A stretch of 64,000 nucleotides of DNA from Lysobacter silvisoli (GCF_003382365.1 NZ_QTSU01000003.1:248001-312000); one strand, 5' to 3'; shown: positions 9,160 through 17,779, numbered from the stretch's first letter. Program-made: numbers and translations. Notes: generated from the letters alone by a model not told the origin.

Positions 9160-9527
9160 CCGGTGGCGCCGCCTTCCAGCGTGGCCAGATAACGGATCAC
9201 CGCTTCGGACTTGCCGTCGCGCACCAAGTCGGCCGCGGTCTGGTAACCGAACTCGGCGATCGGGTGGTTGATGAACCAGAACAGGGTGCGCTCGCGGTCG
9301 TCGTTGACCCGATAGGCCGCGGCCAACACCTTGACGATGTCGCGCAAGGCGCCCTGCAGCTGCGAGGACTCCGGGTTGCCGGTGACCGTATTGCGGTGCA
9401 CGCGGGCCAGGCCGGCCAGATCGCCCACGCCCATGTGCAGGGCCTGGGCCATGCGCACCGGCGACAGGGTCGGGCGCGAGGGTTCGCGCAGGGTTTCCAG
9501 GAAGGTGTCGAAGGCGGCAGCGGACAC
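9156..9527 (-). CDS. DUF2384 (Xre/MbcA/ParS) antitoxin
   Basis: A protein of about 123 residues that would neutralise the RES toxin and repress its own promoter. I start it at GTG 9527 (MSAAAFDTFLE) because GGAG lies seven bases upstream and a good sigma-70-like promoter ends about 27 bp upstream; a longer frame to 9605 would run through that promoter. The N-terminal half carries a helix-turn-helix-like region (LSPVRMAQALHMGVGDLAGL) and the C-terminal half the DUF2384 toxin-binding domain (FINHPIAEFGYQTAADLVRD). It precedes the toxin with a 4 bp overlap. Confidence 0.85.
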   Translation of the reverse strand: MSAAAFDTFLETLREPSRPTLSPVRMAQALHMGVGDLAGLARVHRNTVTGNPESSQLQGALRDIVKVLAAAYRVNDDRERTLFWFINHPIAEFGYQTAADLVRDGKSEAVIRYLATLEGGATG

Positions 9528-9553
9528 GGCGGCGCTCCAGGTGGGGCGTGACC

Positions 9554-9581
9554 ATAATACGCCTATATTTTGCACAATCAA
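9554..9581 (-). promoter_or_regulatory. Predicted promoter of the RES toxin-antitoxin operon
   Basis: Read on the minus strand, TTGATT and TATTAT are separated by 16 bp, a good sigma-70 promoter in an AT-rich island. Transcription would start about 20 nt before the GTG of the antitoxin. The AT-rich spacer is a natural place for the antitoxin to bind. Confidence 0.6.
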
Positions 9582-9602
9582 CGCACGCAGGCGCCGGCCG
9601 CC

Positions 9603-9632
9603 CAAAAAGAAGGCCCGGACCAGCCGGGCCTT
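9603..9632 (-). terminator. Rho-independent terminator of the 60-residue gene
   Basis: On the minus strand a 9 bp stem (AAGGCCCGG/CCGGGCCTT) with a five-base loop is followed by TTCTTTTT. It lies about 30 bp after the stop of the small gene at 9661. Confidence 0.75.
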
Positions 9633-9660
9633 CAGCGGGGAGAGGGGGTGGCCCGGGGCC

Positions 9661-9843
9661 TCATGCGCAGCAGGCGCCCTGGGTGCAGGCCGAGGCGGCG
9701 CGGGCCTGGGCCGCCAGCAGCGGCTTGGGCCAGTCGCGAGCGGGCGCTTGGGCTTCGGGTGCCGCGACCGGGGCCGGGGGGTCGAAGAACCGGTCGTCGG
9801 TCAGATAGCCCTGCATGAACAGCAGGTCTTTGAAGATGCTCAT
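9661..9843 (-). CDS. 60-residue protein with C-terminal Cys cluster, divergent from a LysR regulator
   Basis: I do not recognise a named family. The protein (60 residues) opens with an amphipathic MSIFKDLLFMQGYLTDDRFF, continues through an Ala/Pro-rich linker and ends in SACTQGACCA, with three Cys in the last eight residues. There is no signal peptide. A strong AAGGAG ribosome site precedes the ATG at 9843 and a clear terminator follows, so this is a real single-gene transcript. The start region contains the palindrome shared with the LysR gene, so it is probably that regulator's target. Confidence 0.75.
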   Translation of the reverse strand: MSIFKDLLFMQGYLTDDRFFDPPAPVAAPEAQAPARDWPKPLLAAQARAASACTQGACCA

Positions 9844-9887
9844 GACGTGCTCCTTGGGTTCGGCGCCGGGCCCGGAATGGGCTGGCC

Positions 9888-9906
9888 ACTTGAGTGATTC
9901 ACAAGT
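9888..9906. promoter_or_regulatory. Candidate LysR operator
   Basis: ACTTGAGTGATTCACAAGT is an inverted repeat (ACTTG, 9 bp, CAAGT) of the T-N11-A type used by LysR regulators. It lies between the divergent starts of the small Cys-tailed gene (9843) and the LysR gene (9970). Confidence 0.55.
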
Positions 9907-9969
9907 TACGCTTAGCCCAGGTGTTGAAAAAGCGACATTTCTGCAAGCCAGACTTGAACTGGATTCAAT

Positions 9970-10911
9970 ATGAGCCGCCCACCCTTGCACGCCCTGCTGG
10001 GCTTCGCCGCCGCCGCCCGCAGCGGCAACCTGACCCGCGCGGCGGCGTCCATGCACCTCACCGTCAGCGCCCTGAGTCACCAGATCCGTGCCTTGGAGGA
10101 ACGCCTGGGCCGGCGTTTGTTCGAACGCGGGCCGCGCGGGGTCAAGCTCACTGCCGACGGCGAGCGGCTGATGAACCGCATCGCCCCGCACCTGGAAGCG
10201 CTGGACCACGCGCTGCGCCCCTACGCGCCCTGCCGCGACGAGGTGCTGACCCTGAGCCTGATGGCCTCGATGGCCTCGGCCTGGCTGGTGCCGCGGCTGG
10301 GCGACTTCCTCGCCCTGCACCCGCAGCTCGAGCTCAACCTGCTGTCCAGTTCCAACCTGGTCGACTTCGGCCGCGAGACCAATGTCGACGCCGCCCTGCG
10401 CGGCGGTTACGGCGGCTGGCCGGGCGTGGTGATCGAGCACCTGTTCGACGAAACCCTGACCCCGGTGGCCAGTCCCAAATTGATCGCGCGCATGGGCGGG
10501 CTGCCCGCCCTGGAAGACCTGCAGCGCTGGCCGCTGCTCGGCGATCCGGCCGACCACTGGCGCGACTGGTTCGAGCATTACGGCGGCCGCGAGCCCAACC
10601 GCTACGTCGCCCACTTCGACGACTCGGAAACCATGCACCGCGCCGCGGTCGAAGGCATGGGCGTGGCGCTGGCGCGCATGGCGCGCACGCGCCTGCTGAT
10701 CGAGAACGGGCAGCTGGTATCGCTGCGCCCGGAGCGCCTGCGCACCGACTACGCGCATTACCTGGTGTACCCGCAGCGCTCGGCCGATCACAGCGGCCTG
10801 CTCGCGTTCCGCGATTGGGTGCATGCGCAGGCGCGCGACTACGTGGCGCGCATGGAGCCGCTGCCCGACGACGACGGACCGCGCAAGGTGCGCAAGCACT
10901 CGCAGACCTGA
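9970..10911 (+). CDS. LysR family transcriptional regulator (GcvA-like)
   Basis: A 313-residue LysR protein: N-terminal winged helix-turn-helix (residues 1-65, GFAAAARSGNLTRAAASMHL, LSHQIRALEERLGRRLFERG) and a C-terminal type 2 periplasmic-binding-protein effector domain (about 90-300). The SRPPLHALLGFAAAARSGN opening is of the GcvA/AmpR-like kind. It is divergent from the 60-residue gene, with a palindromic operator candidate between them. The effector is unknown. Confidence 0.9.
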   Translation: MSRPPLHALLGFAAAARSGNLTRAAASMHLTVSALSHQIRALEERLGRRLFERGPRGVKLTADGERLMNRIAPHLEALDHALRPYAPCRDEVLTLSLMASMASAWLVPRLGDFLALHPQLELNLLSSSNLVDFGRETNVDAALRGGYGGWPGVVIEHLFDETLTPVASPKLIARMGGLPALEDLQRWPLLGDPADHWRDWFEHYGGREPNRYVAHFDDSETMHRAAVEGMGVALARMARTRLLIENGQLVSLRPERLRTDYAHYLVYPQRSADHSGLLAFRDWVHAQARDYVARMEPLPDDDGPRKVRKHSQT

Positions 10912-10998
10912 GCGCCGGCGCGAACCCGGACGACCGGCACTGGCCAGTCATCGGGCGCGGGTTAGGCTGGGCGCCCCAACCCGTTCCGAGGCCGACGC

Positions 10999-11865
10999 AT
11001 GACCGCCACTCCCCTGCACCGCCCGCTGCTGATCGCCGCCCTCGCCGCCGCGCTGAGCCTGGGCGCCGCCGCGCAGGCGGCCACGCCGGCCAAGTCCAAG
11101 CAGGCCGCGCCGGCCGCCACCTCCGCCGCGCTCGACGCCGCCGTCGCCGGCCAGTGGCGCGATCCCAAGAACCGCGCGCGCGACGGCTACCGCCATCCGG
11201 CGCAGACGCTGGGCTTCTTCGGTGTCAAACCGAACCAGACCGTCATCGAAATCACTCCGGGCGGCGGCTGGTACAGCGAGATCCTCGCGCCCTACCTCAA
11301 GGCCGACGGCCGCTACGTCGCCGCGGTGTGGGACGACGCGATTCCCGACCAGCCCAAGTACCGTTACAGCCTGAATACCGCGCTGCGCGCCAAGTTCGCG
11401 GGCAACGCCACGGTGTACGGCAGCCCCGACGTGCGCGTGTTCGATCCCAAGGCACCGGTGTTCGGCCCGGCTGGCGGCGCCGACGCGGTGCTGACCTTCC
11501 GCAATGCCCACAACTGGGTCGAAGAAGGCACCGCGCCGGCCTACTTCAAGGCCTTCTTCGACGCGCTCAAGCCTGGCGGCGTGCTCGGCGTGGTCGACCA
11601 CCGCGCCAAGCCCGGCACCGACCTGGAGAAGATGAAGAGCTCCGGCTACCTGACCGAGGCGCTGGTGATCGAACTGGCCCAGAACGCCGGCTTCGTGCTG
11701 GACGAGAAGAGCGAGATCAACGCCAACCCCAAGGACACCGCCGACCATCCCAACGGCGTGTGGACCCTGCCGCCGAGCAACCGCCACGACGCGGCCGACG
11801 CCGCCAAGTACAAGGCCATCGGCGAAAGCGACCGCATGACCCTGCGCTTCAAGAAGCCGGGCTGA
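10999..11865 (+). CDS. Exported class I SAM-dependent methyltransferase-like protein
   Basis: A 288-residue protein with an N-terminal signal peptide (hydrophobic residues 10-26, Ala-rich cleavage zone AAAQAATPA). The methyltransferase-like fold shows the glycine-rich motif VIEITPGGGWYSEILAPYL at about 77-95 and FGPAGGADAVLTFRNAHNW. It resembles the predicted periplasmic methyltransferase family COG4798; the substrate is unknown and it is odd for a SAM-dependent enzyme to be exported, so a non-methyltransferase role is possible. A 28 bp near-perfect palindrome follows the stop. Confidence 0.8.
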   Translation: MTATPLHRPLLIAALAAALSLGAAAQAATPAKSKQAAPAATSAALDAAVAGQWRDPKNRARDGYRHPAQTLGFFGVKPNQTVIEITPGGGWYSEILAPYLKADGRYVAAVWDDAIPDQPKYRYSLNTALRAKFAGNATVYGSPDVRVFDPKAPVFGPAGGADAVLTFRNAHNWVEEGTAPAYFKAFFDALKPGGVLGVVDHRAKPGTDLEKMKSSGYLTEALVIELAQNAGFVLDEKSEINANPKDTADHPNGVWTLPPSNRHDAADAAKYKAIGESDRMTLRFKKPG

Positions 11866-11876
11866 GCCTGGCCGCA

Positions 11877-11904
11877 GCGCGCCGTCGCGATCGCGGCGGC
11901 GCGC
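11877..11904. repeat. 28 bp near-perfect palindrome after the methyltransferase gene
   Basis: Arms GCGCGCCGTCGCGA and TCGCGGCGGCGCGC pair with one mismatch. There is no T-run, so it is at best a hairpin that stabilises the upstream mRNA or a Rho-linked pause. Confidence 0.5.
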
Positions 11905-11955
11905 TACAGGGCGCGGCGTCTGGCTGCGCCCGCGTGCCTGCGCGATCATGCGCGC

Positions 11956-12489
11956 ATGCTGATCGCGTTCAACAAACCCTATGGCGTGCTGTGCCAGTTC
12001 ACCGACCGCAGCGTCCCGCCACGGCCGACCCTGGCCGGCTTCGGCCTGCCGCCGGACGTGTACGCCGCCGGCCGCCTGGACCACGACAGCGAAGGCCTGC
12101 TGCTGCTCACCGACGACGGCGGCCTGGCCCACCGCCTCACCGATCCGCGCCATAAGCAGCCCAAGACGTATTGGGTGCAGGTGGAAGGCCAGCCCGACGA
12201 CGCGCAACTGCAGGCGTTGCGCGACGGCGTGGAACTCAACGACGGACTCACCCGCCCCGCGCGCGTGGAACGCCTGGATACGCCTACGCTTTGGCCGCGC
12301 GATCCGCCGGTGCGCTATCGCAAGACGGTGCCCGATGCCTGGCTCGCGCTGACGATTAGCGAGGGGCGCAATCGGCAGGTGCGGCGTATGACGGCTGCCG
12401 TGGGTTTGCCGACGTTGCGATTGGTGCGTGTGGCGATAGGAGCGCATCGCATCGACGGTTTGGCGCCGGGGGAGTGGCGGGAGGTTTAG
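11956..12489 (+). CDS. rluE: 23S rRNA pseudouridine synthase RluE-type
   Basis: A 177-residue RsuA/RluE-family enzyme without an S4 domain, converting a uridine of 23S rRNA (U2457 in E. coli numbering) to pseudouridine. It starts at once with the catalytic domain ([15 protein letters not shown]); the catalytic Asp is in [17 protein letters not shown] (about 41-57) and the second family motif is [20 protein letters not shown]. Length fits RluE. It is a single gene followed by a long repeat. Confidence 0.9.
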   Translation: MLIAFNKPYGVLCQFTDRSVPPRPTLAGFGLPPDVYAAGRLDHDSEGLLLLTDDGGLAHRLTDPRHKQPKTYWVQVEGQPDDAQLQALRDGVELNDGLTRPARVERLDTPTLWPRDPPVRYRKTVPDAWLALTISEGRNRQVRRMTAAVGLPTLRLVRVAIGAHRIDGLAPGEWREV

Positions 12490-12517
12490 GGTGGATGGCG
12501 TCGCGAGTTGCGGTTTC

Positions 12518-13002
12518 GCGTGCCCTCACCCCAACCCCTCTCCCGCGAGCGGGAGAGGGGCTAAAGCAAAGCGGCGTCGAATGCATCCCCTCTCCCGCTT
12601 GCGGGAGAGGGTTAGGGTGAGGGGGTGAGCGCAAAGCGCGAATGCTCTTGATCCTCGCTCGAGCGCCGAACTCGCCGTCCCAACAGTAGACCCGGAGGGC
12701 GGCGCACAGGACGTGCGCCGTTTTCCGCTCGGGCAGGAGGCCCGATCGGAAAATCCCCGCGCAAACTCCGATCTCGCACGGGAGCTCTGTCCAAGGACAG
12801 CGTTTTTCTTTGGTGACTTTCTTTTGACGCTTATCAAAAGAAAGTTACCCGGCCGCTTGCGGACGGAAGCTGTTGCTGTTGCTTAAGAGCAAAAGCAAAT
12901 CCCCCTCAATCCCCCTTTTTCAAAGGGGGAAGACAAGCAGGGGCAGAAGTCGCGCAGTAGATGAGGATTCGCGGTCGCGGCTCACGCCGCTCCTACCCCA
13001 AG
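12518..13002 (+). repeat. Long multi-hairpin intergenic repeat, copy B
   Basis: Same modules and order as copy A, located between the converging rluE and EamA genes. Near its end a CCCCCTCAATCCCCC..GGGGG hairpin (about 12900-12932) is inserted before the terminal GCGGCTCACGCCGCTCCTAC unit. I see no gene in 12490-13009. Confidence 0.85.
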
Positions 13003-13009
13003 GCAGCGG

Positions 13010-13948
13010 TCAAGAGCGCGGGATCGGGACCGAGTTCGCGCCTGGGCGGGTCAGGATCAGCACGCCGCCCAGCACCACCGCGGTGCCGAGCACCTGAGTG
13101 ACCGTGATCGCCTCGCCCAGCACCCAGCCGCCCAGGAACACCAGCGACACCGGCCCCAGCACCGACAACTGCGCTGCCGTGCCCGCCCCCAGGCGCGCCA
13201 CCGCCGCCATGGTGAACGTCACCGGCAGGAACGTGCAGAACACCGCGTTGGCCGCGGCCAGCCCGTAGACCTGCCACGGCAGTTGCAGCAGCGGCGCGAA
13301 ATCGCGCGCCAGCGCGTAGTGCAGCAGGGTCGCCGCGGTCGACACCATCATCGCGTAGGCGACCAGGCGCAACGACCCCACGCGCTGGATCAGCTGGCCC
13401 GACATGGCCAGGTACAGCGCGTAGCAGAACGCCGCCATCAGCACCAAGGCGCTGCCCAGCAGCACGTGCTCGCCTTCCACACGCAGGTTCTCGGCCATCA
13501 CCAGGGCCACGCCGGCGTAGCTCACCGCCATCGCCACCCATTCCTTGCGCGCGACCTTGCGACCGAACGCGAACACGCCCAGCAGCAGCACGAAGGTGGG
13601 ATTGAGGAACAGGATCAGCCGCTCCAGCGACACCGGCACGTATTCCAAACCCCAGAAGTCGAACAGGCTGGAGGCGTAATAGCCCAGCACGCCCAGCACC
13701 ACGATCAGGCCCAGCTCGCGCCGGCTCAGCGCCTGCCCGCCGCCGCGCGCGCGTCGGGTCTCGCGCCAGCCCAGCAGCGCGAACAGCGGCAGCGACAGGC
13801 CCATGCGCAGCGCCATCACGTCCAGCGCGTCGATGCCGTAGCGGTACTGCAGCTTGGCCAGGATGGCCTTGGCCGAAAACAGGATCGCGCCGGCCGCGGC
13901 CAGCGCCAGGCCGATGCGCCGCGAGGCGGGGTCGTGGGAGGGGGTCAC
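13010..13948 (-). CDS. EamA/DMT family permease
   Basis: A 312-residue inner-membrane protein with ten predicted hydrophobic segments and two EamA repeats, the typical drug/metabolite transporter architecture. It starts at GTG 13948 (MTPSHDPASRR). Features include YGIDALDVMALRMGLSLPLF and the C-terminal repeat with LSVLGPVSLVFLGGWVLGE. Substrate cannot be inferred from context; it is divergent from the sensor kinase gene with 125 bp between. Confidence 0.85.
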   Translation of the reverse strand: MTPSHDPASRRIGLALAAAGAILFSAKAILAKLQYRYGIDALDVMALRMGLSLPLFALLGWRETRRARGGGQALSRRELGLIVVLGVLGYYASSLFDFWGLEYVPVSLERLILFLNPTFVLLLGVFAFGRKVARKEWVAMAVSYAGVALVMAENLRVEGEHVLLGSALVLMAAFCYALYLAMSGQLIQRVGSLRLVAYAMMVSTAATLLHYALARDFAPLLQLPWQVYGLAAANAVFCTFLPVTFTMAAVARLGAGTAAQLSVLGPVSLVFLGGWVLGEAITVTQVLGTAVVLGGVLILTRPGANSVPIPRS

Positions 13949-14073
13949 GGGGGGCTACGCCGACGGGGATTGCGGGTCCATGATAACGAGCGCCCGGTCT
14001 CCTACGCAGCCATGATGAATGGTTCAGACTAGGGCCGCCCTCAGGGCATTCCCCCAGTAAGGATTCTGTTAAT

Positions 14074-15273
14074 TTGCCGCTTCACATGCACAGCGCCGAC
14101 GTCTCCGAACCACAACCGGCCCCGCCGCAAGGCGACGCGACCGCGTCGTCGGACAAACCCGTGGCGCATGCCGGGCCGGCCAACCCGGACGCGTCCATGG
14201 GCCGGGTGCTGGTGGTCGACGACCAGGCCGCCAACCTGCGCGTGGTCGGCACCCTGCTGCAGCGCCAGGGCTACGAGGTCATCCCCGCCTCCAGCGGCGA
14301 CGAGGCCCTGGCCCGCTACGCCGAATCCGAACCCGACCTGATCCTGCTCGACGTGATGATGCCGGGCATGGACGGCTTCGAGGTCATGGAGGCGCTGCGC
14401 GCCAAGGCGCCGCTGCGCGTGCCGGTGGTGTTCGTCACCGCCGCCCACGACCGCGACCTGCTGCTGCGCGCCTTCGACGCCGGCGTGGTCGACTACGTGA
14501 CCAAGCCTTTCCTGCCCGAAGAATTGTTGGCGCGGGTCAACGCGCACATCGGCCTCAAGCTCACCCGCGACCGCCTGGAACGCGTGGCGCGCGAGCGCGA
14601 GGAACTGGTCAACCTGGTCGCGCACGATCTGAAGAACCCACTGACCAGCGTGCTGTTCGCCAGCGACATGCTGCGCAGCGACGGCTGCCGCCCCGAGCGC
14701 GTGCCGCGCTACCTGCAGATGATCCACGAGAGCGCGGACGACGCGCTGGGCTACATCCGCCACTACCTGGAAAGCAGCAGCGAAGGCCGCCGCCGCCACG
14801 GCGGCGAGCGCGCCGACCTGGCCCAGACCCTGGAATGGCTGGTGCATCGTTACGAAATGCAGTTGGACGCACGCGGCATCCGCATCGAAGTGGCGCCGCC
14901 GCTGGGCCGCGCCGAAGTGGCCATCGACACGCGCGTGCTGCGCCAGGTCAGCGAGAACCTGGTCACCAACGCCATGAAGTACGCGCCGGGCAGCGAGCTG
15001 CTGCTGGCCGCACGCCCGGGCGCGCCCGGCTATTGGCAGTTGATCGTGGCCGATCGCGGCCCCGGCATCGCACCGGGGCGGCAACGCGAACTGTTCAAGC
15101 CCTTCGTGCGCCTGCACGAGGCCGACCTGGACGACGGCCTGTCCAGCGGCCTGGGCCTGTCGCTGGCACGGCGCATCGTGGCCAACGTCGGCGGCCAGCT
15201 CTGGTACGAGGACCGCCGCCGCGGCGGCGCGCGCTTCGTGCTAGAACTGCCGGAAGCGCCGCCGGGCGACTGA
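14074..15273 (+). CDS. Response regulator-histidine kinase fusion (REC-HisKA-HATPase)
   Basis: A soluble 399-residue two-component protein. REC domain at about 44-160: VLVVDDQAANLRVVG, phospho-Asp in LILLDVMMPGMDGFEV, and VDYVTKPF. Then a coiled linker, HisKA with LVNLVAHDLKNPLTSVLFA (His about 195) and HATPase_c with LVTNAMKYAPG, ADRGPGIAPG, SGLGLSLARRIV. No membrane segment, so it receives its signal in the cytoplasm, probably through phosphorylation of its own REC domain. I chose TTG 14074 because AAGGA lies ten bases upstream; ATG 14086 is the alternative. Single gene. Confidence 0.9.
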   Translation: MPLHMHSADVSEPQPAPPQGDATASSDKPVAHAGPANPDASMGRVLVVDDQAANLRVVGTLLQRQGYEVIPASSGDEALARYAESEPDLILLDVMMPGMDGFEVMEALRAKAPLRVPVVFVTAAHDRDLLLRAFDAGVVDYVTKPFLPEELLARVNAHIGLKLTRDRLERVAREREELVNLVAHDLKNPLTSVLFASDMLRSDGCRPERVPRYLQMIHESADDALGYIRHYLESSSEGRRRHGGERADLAQTLEWLVHRYEMQLDARGIRIEVAPPLGRAEVAIDTRVLRQVSENLVTNAMKYAPGSELLLAARPGAPGYWQLIVADRGPGIAPGRQRELFKPFVRLHEADLDDGLSSGLGLSLARRIVANVGGQLWYEDRRRGGARFVLELPEAPPGD

Positions 15274-15303
15274 GCGCACTACCGCCTTGTCTCAGCGCTT
15301 ACT

Positions 15304-15336
15304 TCCCCCTTTGAAAAAGGGGGACCGAGGGGGAAT
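15304..15336. repeat. Poly-C/poly-G hairpin repeat
   Basis: CCCCCTTTGAAAAAGGGGG followed by ACCGAGGGGGA, after the sensor kinase gene. Related units are at about 12900, 44661 and 44802. Confidence 0.7.
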
Positions 15337-15375
15337 GGCTCTTCGGCGCCACGACTAGCGCCGCGACCACCTCAT

Positions 15376-15735
15376 TCATTCGCTAGCCGTCTCACCACCG
15401 TTCTGCGCACGCGCCCGGCTGCGCCGGCGCGGCGCGCCTTCGCCGCGGCGCGCGTCGATGCGCTTGGCGCTGCCTTCGATGGGCGCCTCGGCGCGCGCCT
15501 TGGCGCGGTGCCGCGCCGCCAGCCACAGCAGGCCGGCGCCGGCCACCGCAGCCACCGCAATCGCCGGGTTGCGGCGCACGAAACCGCCGGCCACGCGCGC
15601 GCCGGTCTTGACCGCGCCCAGGACCACGCCGGCCTCGAGCAACTTGCCGGCGCTGCCGGGCGCCTGTTTGAGACTCTCGCCCACCGCGCTGACGAGTTCC
15701 ATGGCGCGTTCGGGCAGCGAATTGAGCTTGCTCAT
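15376..15735 (-). CDS. Small single-pass membrane protein, unknown function
   Basis: A 119-residue protein, not recognised. N-terminal half is helical (MSKLNSLPERAMELVSAVGE), residues about 50-73 form one membrane segment (NPAIAVAAVAGAGLLWLAA) and the C-terminus is very basic and Arg/Ala-rich, probably cytosolic and disordered. It is divergent from the 2OG oxygenase. Coding is supported by length and clear topology only. Confidence 0.6.
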   Translation of the reverse strand: MSKLNSLPERAMELVSAVGESLKQAPGSAGKLLEAGVVLGAVKTGARVAGGFVRRNPAIAVAAVAGAGLLWLAARHRAKARAEAPIEGSAKRIDARRGEGAPRRRSRARAQNGGETASE

Positions 15736-15869
15736 CGGATCCGATCCTGGGCTGGAATGCGGCGTCCAGTCTCTCTGCCGGATCGTTGAAACTGCGTGAT
15801 CGGCACCGCGTATTGCCGGCCCGGGGCTGAATGCCGATCATGGCGGCACCGCGCCACCGACCCGCCGCC

Positions 15870-16541
15870 ATGATCCGAGTGCTGTCCAATGTGCTCACCC
15901 CCGCCGAGCTGCAGGCGGTGCGTGAGCTGCTGCCGCAGGTGCGCTTCGGCGACGGCCGCGTCACCAACCCCGATTCCACGGTCAAGCAGAACCTGCAGGC
16001 GCCGCAGGAAGACCCGGCCAACGCGCGCATCGCCCAGATCGCGCGCGACGCCTTCATGCGCCACGCCGACCTGCGCATCTACGCCCAGCCCAAGCAGATG
16101 GCGCGGACCACGGTGGTGCGTTACGAGCCGGGCATGACCTACGGCTGGCACGTGGACGAGGCGCTGTTCCCGTCCAACCCGCCGCTGCGCAGCGACCTGT
16201 CGTGCACCTTGTTCCTCAATCCGCCGCAGGAATACGACGGCGGCGAGCTGACGATCGAACTGGGCGCGCAGCTGCTGACGTACAAGCTGGAGCCGGGCAG
16301 CGCGATCCTGTACCCGTCGACCACCATTCACCGGGTCAGCCCGGTCACCCGCGGCGTGCGCCTGGCCGCGATCACCTGGCTGCAAAGCTGGATCGCCGAC
16401 GGCGCGCGGCGCGAGCTGATGGTGCAGTTGGACGAGGCGCGCGCGATCGCCGCGGCCCAGCCCGGCGGCCCGGACCTGCGCATGCAGGTGCTGCTGGAAT
16501 CGCTGCGCACCAACCTGTTCCGGATGTGGGCCGATACCTGA
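15870..16541 (+). CDS. PiuC/YbiX-type Fe(II)/2-oxoglutarate-dependent hydroxylase
   Basis: A 223-residue PKHD-type dioxygenase. The Fe(II) ligands are visible as HVD in YGWHVDEALF and the distal His in STTIHRVSPVTRG; the Arg of that last segment is the usual 2-oxoglutarate anchor. MIRVLSNVLTPAEL at 15870 matches the normal family N-terminus, so the longer frame from 15831 is not used. Homologues sit beside TonB-dependent iron receptors; here the neighbour is instead a sulfotransferase-like gene that converges with it (25 bp apart). Confidence 0.87.
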   Translation: MIRVLSNVLTPAELQAVRELLPQVRFGDGRVTNPDSTVKQNLQAPQEDPANARIAQIARDAFMRHADLRIYAQPKQMARTTVVRYEPGMTYGWHVDEALFPSNPPLRSDLSCTLFLNPPQEYDGGELTIELGAQLLTYKLEPGSAILYPSTTIHRVSPVTRGVRLAAITWLQSWIADGARRELMVQLDEARAIAAAQPGGPDLRMQVLLESLRTNLFRMWADT

Positions 16542-16566
16542 GCCCGCGACGCGCAGCCGGGACCGC

Positions 16567-17583
16567 CTAGGCGCCCGTTACCGCCTGCAGCGCCGGCTCG
16601 CGGCGCAACGCTGCTTCCACCCAGGCCTCGCCTTCGGCGATATCGGCGCCGTGCCGTTGCAACGCGAGCGTGAGGTCGTGGGCGCGGTCGTTGCGGCTGT
16701 AGTCGTGGCTCTGCGCCTTGGAATAGCGGCCCCAGGCCGGTGAGGACAGCGCGCGCGGCACGCCGGCCGGGTCCAGCGACAGGTGCGCGGCGATCACGTG
16801 CAACGTGGCTTCCGGCTGTGCGAGCAAGGTTTCGAAATCCACGCGCAGCACGCGCGCGCCCTGCGCGCCGGCGGCGTGCGCGGCGTAGCGCACGCGCTCG
16901 GCCAGCCAGCCCATCGCGCATTGCTGCGGCAGGCTCAGCGCATGCAGGGCCACGCCCTGGGCGTGGCCGCGCGCCTGCAGGTCGCGCAGGCGTTCGCCGG
17001 CGGCGCTGGCGGCGTCGAGCACCGAATTCGGCGATTTCAGCAAGGTCGCCAGGTAGGGGCGCAGCGGCATGTCCAGCAGCAGTGCGCGCAACTGGGTGTG
17101 CGCGAGCAGCGGCGCGATCAGGCCGTTGCAGTTGCTGGTGGCCTTGACCACGCTGCGCCGCCACGGCAGTAGCGCGCGGCTCCAGTTCGACCACAGCGCG
17201 CGCAGCAGTTGCGGCGCCTCGGCTTCGGACAGGCGCGACTCGGCGCGGCCCAACTGCGGCCAGGCCTCGGCCAGGCTGCGCAGCGGCAGCGGTTCGCGCA
17301 GGCCCTGCAGCTCGGGCCAGGCACCGAGCACGCGGCTGAGCAAGGTGGAGCCGCAGTGGCCGATGTGGAAGATCGCATCGGCGGCGTCGTCGTGCGGCAC
17401 CTCCGCCGGCAAGGAGGCCAGCGGCATCCAGCCGCCTTCGGCGTTGGCCGGCACGGCGCGGTCGTCGAGAAAGGCGGCCTCTTCGCGTTGTTGCGCGCTC
17501 AGGCGCAGCCACAGCACGCGGCGGCCGACCAGATCGAGCTTGAACGGCAGGAACTCGGGCAGGTCGGCGGGGCTGGCGCTCAT
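16567..17583 (-). CDS. P-loop sulfotransferase-like protein
   Basis: A 338-residue protein with an early phosphate-binding loop FHIGHCGSTLLSRVLG (about 92-107), resembling the PAPS-binding loop of sulfotransferases, and a second candidate 3'-phosphate segment VVKATSNCNG. The rest shows no motif I can name. It could be a sulfotransferase or a related P-loop protein. It is convergent with the 2OG oxygenase. Confidence 0.65.
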   Translation of the reverse strand: MSASPADLPEFLPFKLDLVGRRVLWLRLSAQQREEAAFLDDRAVPANAEGGWMPLASLPAEVPHDDAADAIFHIGHCGSTLLSRVLGAWPELQGLREPLPLRSLAEAWPQLGRAESRLSEAEAPQLLRALWSNWSRALLPWRRSVVKATSNCNGLIAPLLAHTQLRALLLDMPLRPYLATLLKSPNSVLDAASAAGERLRDLQARGHAQGVALHALSLPQQCAMGWLAERVRYAAHAAGAQGARVLRVDFETLLAQPEATLHVIAAHLSLDPAGVPRALSSPAWGRYSKAQSHDYSRNDRAHDLTLALQRHGADIAEGEAWVEAALRREPALQAVTGA

Positions 17584-17671
17584 GCGCGGCGGATCGGCGG
17601 GGACAGCGGGCAGTGTAGGCGATGCGGTGCGGGGGCTGGTGGGGCGTTAGCAGCGAAACAACGCAGGCGCT

Positions 17672-17779
17672 CTGGATCCCCGCCTACGCGGGGATGACGA
17701 GCAAAAGCCTCGCGAACCGCGACAACGCACATGGCCCGCGTAACCACACAACGTCATCCCCGCGAACGCGGGGATCCAG
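17672..17779. repeat. Paired inverted REP-like palindromes (GGGGATCC family)
   Basis: CTGGATCCCCGCCTACGCGG and its continuation at 17672-17699 is mirrored by an inverted unit at 17752-17779, downstream of hrpB and upstream of the sulfotransferase-like gene start. Confidence 0.8.

Noticed and set aside
14041-15117. Minus-strand 358-codon frame opposite the sensor kinase
   Set aside because: His/Gln-rich antisense shadow of the REC-histidine kinase gene, which carries all two-component motifs.
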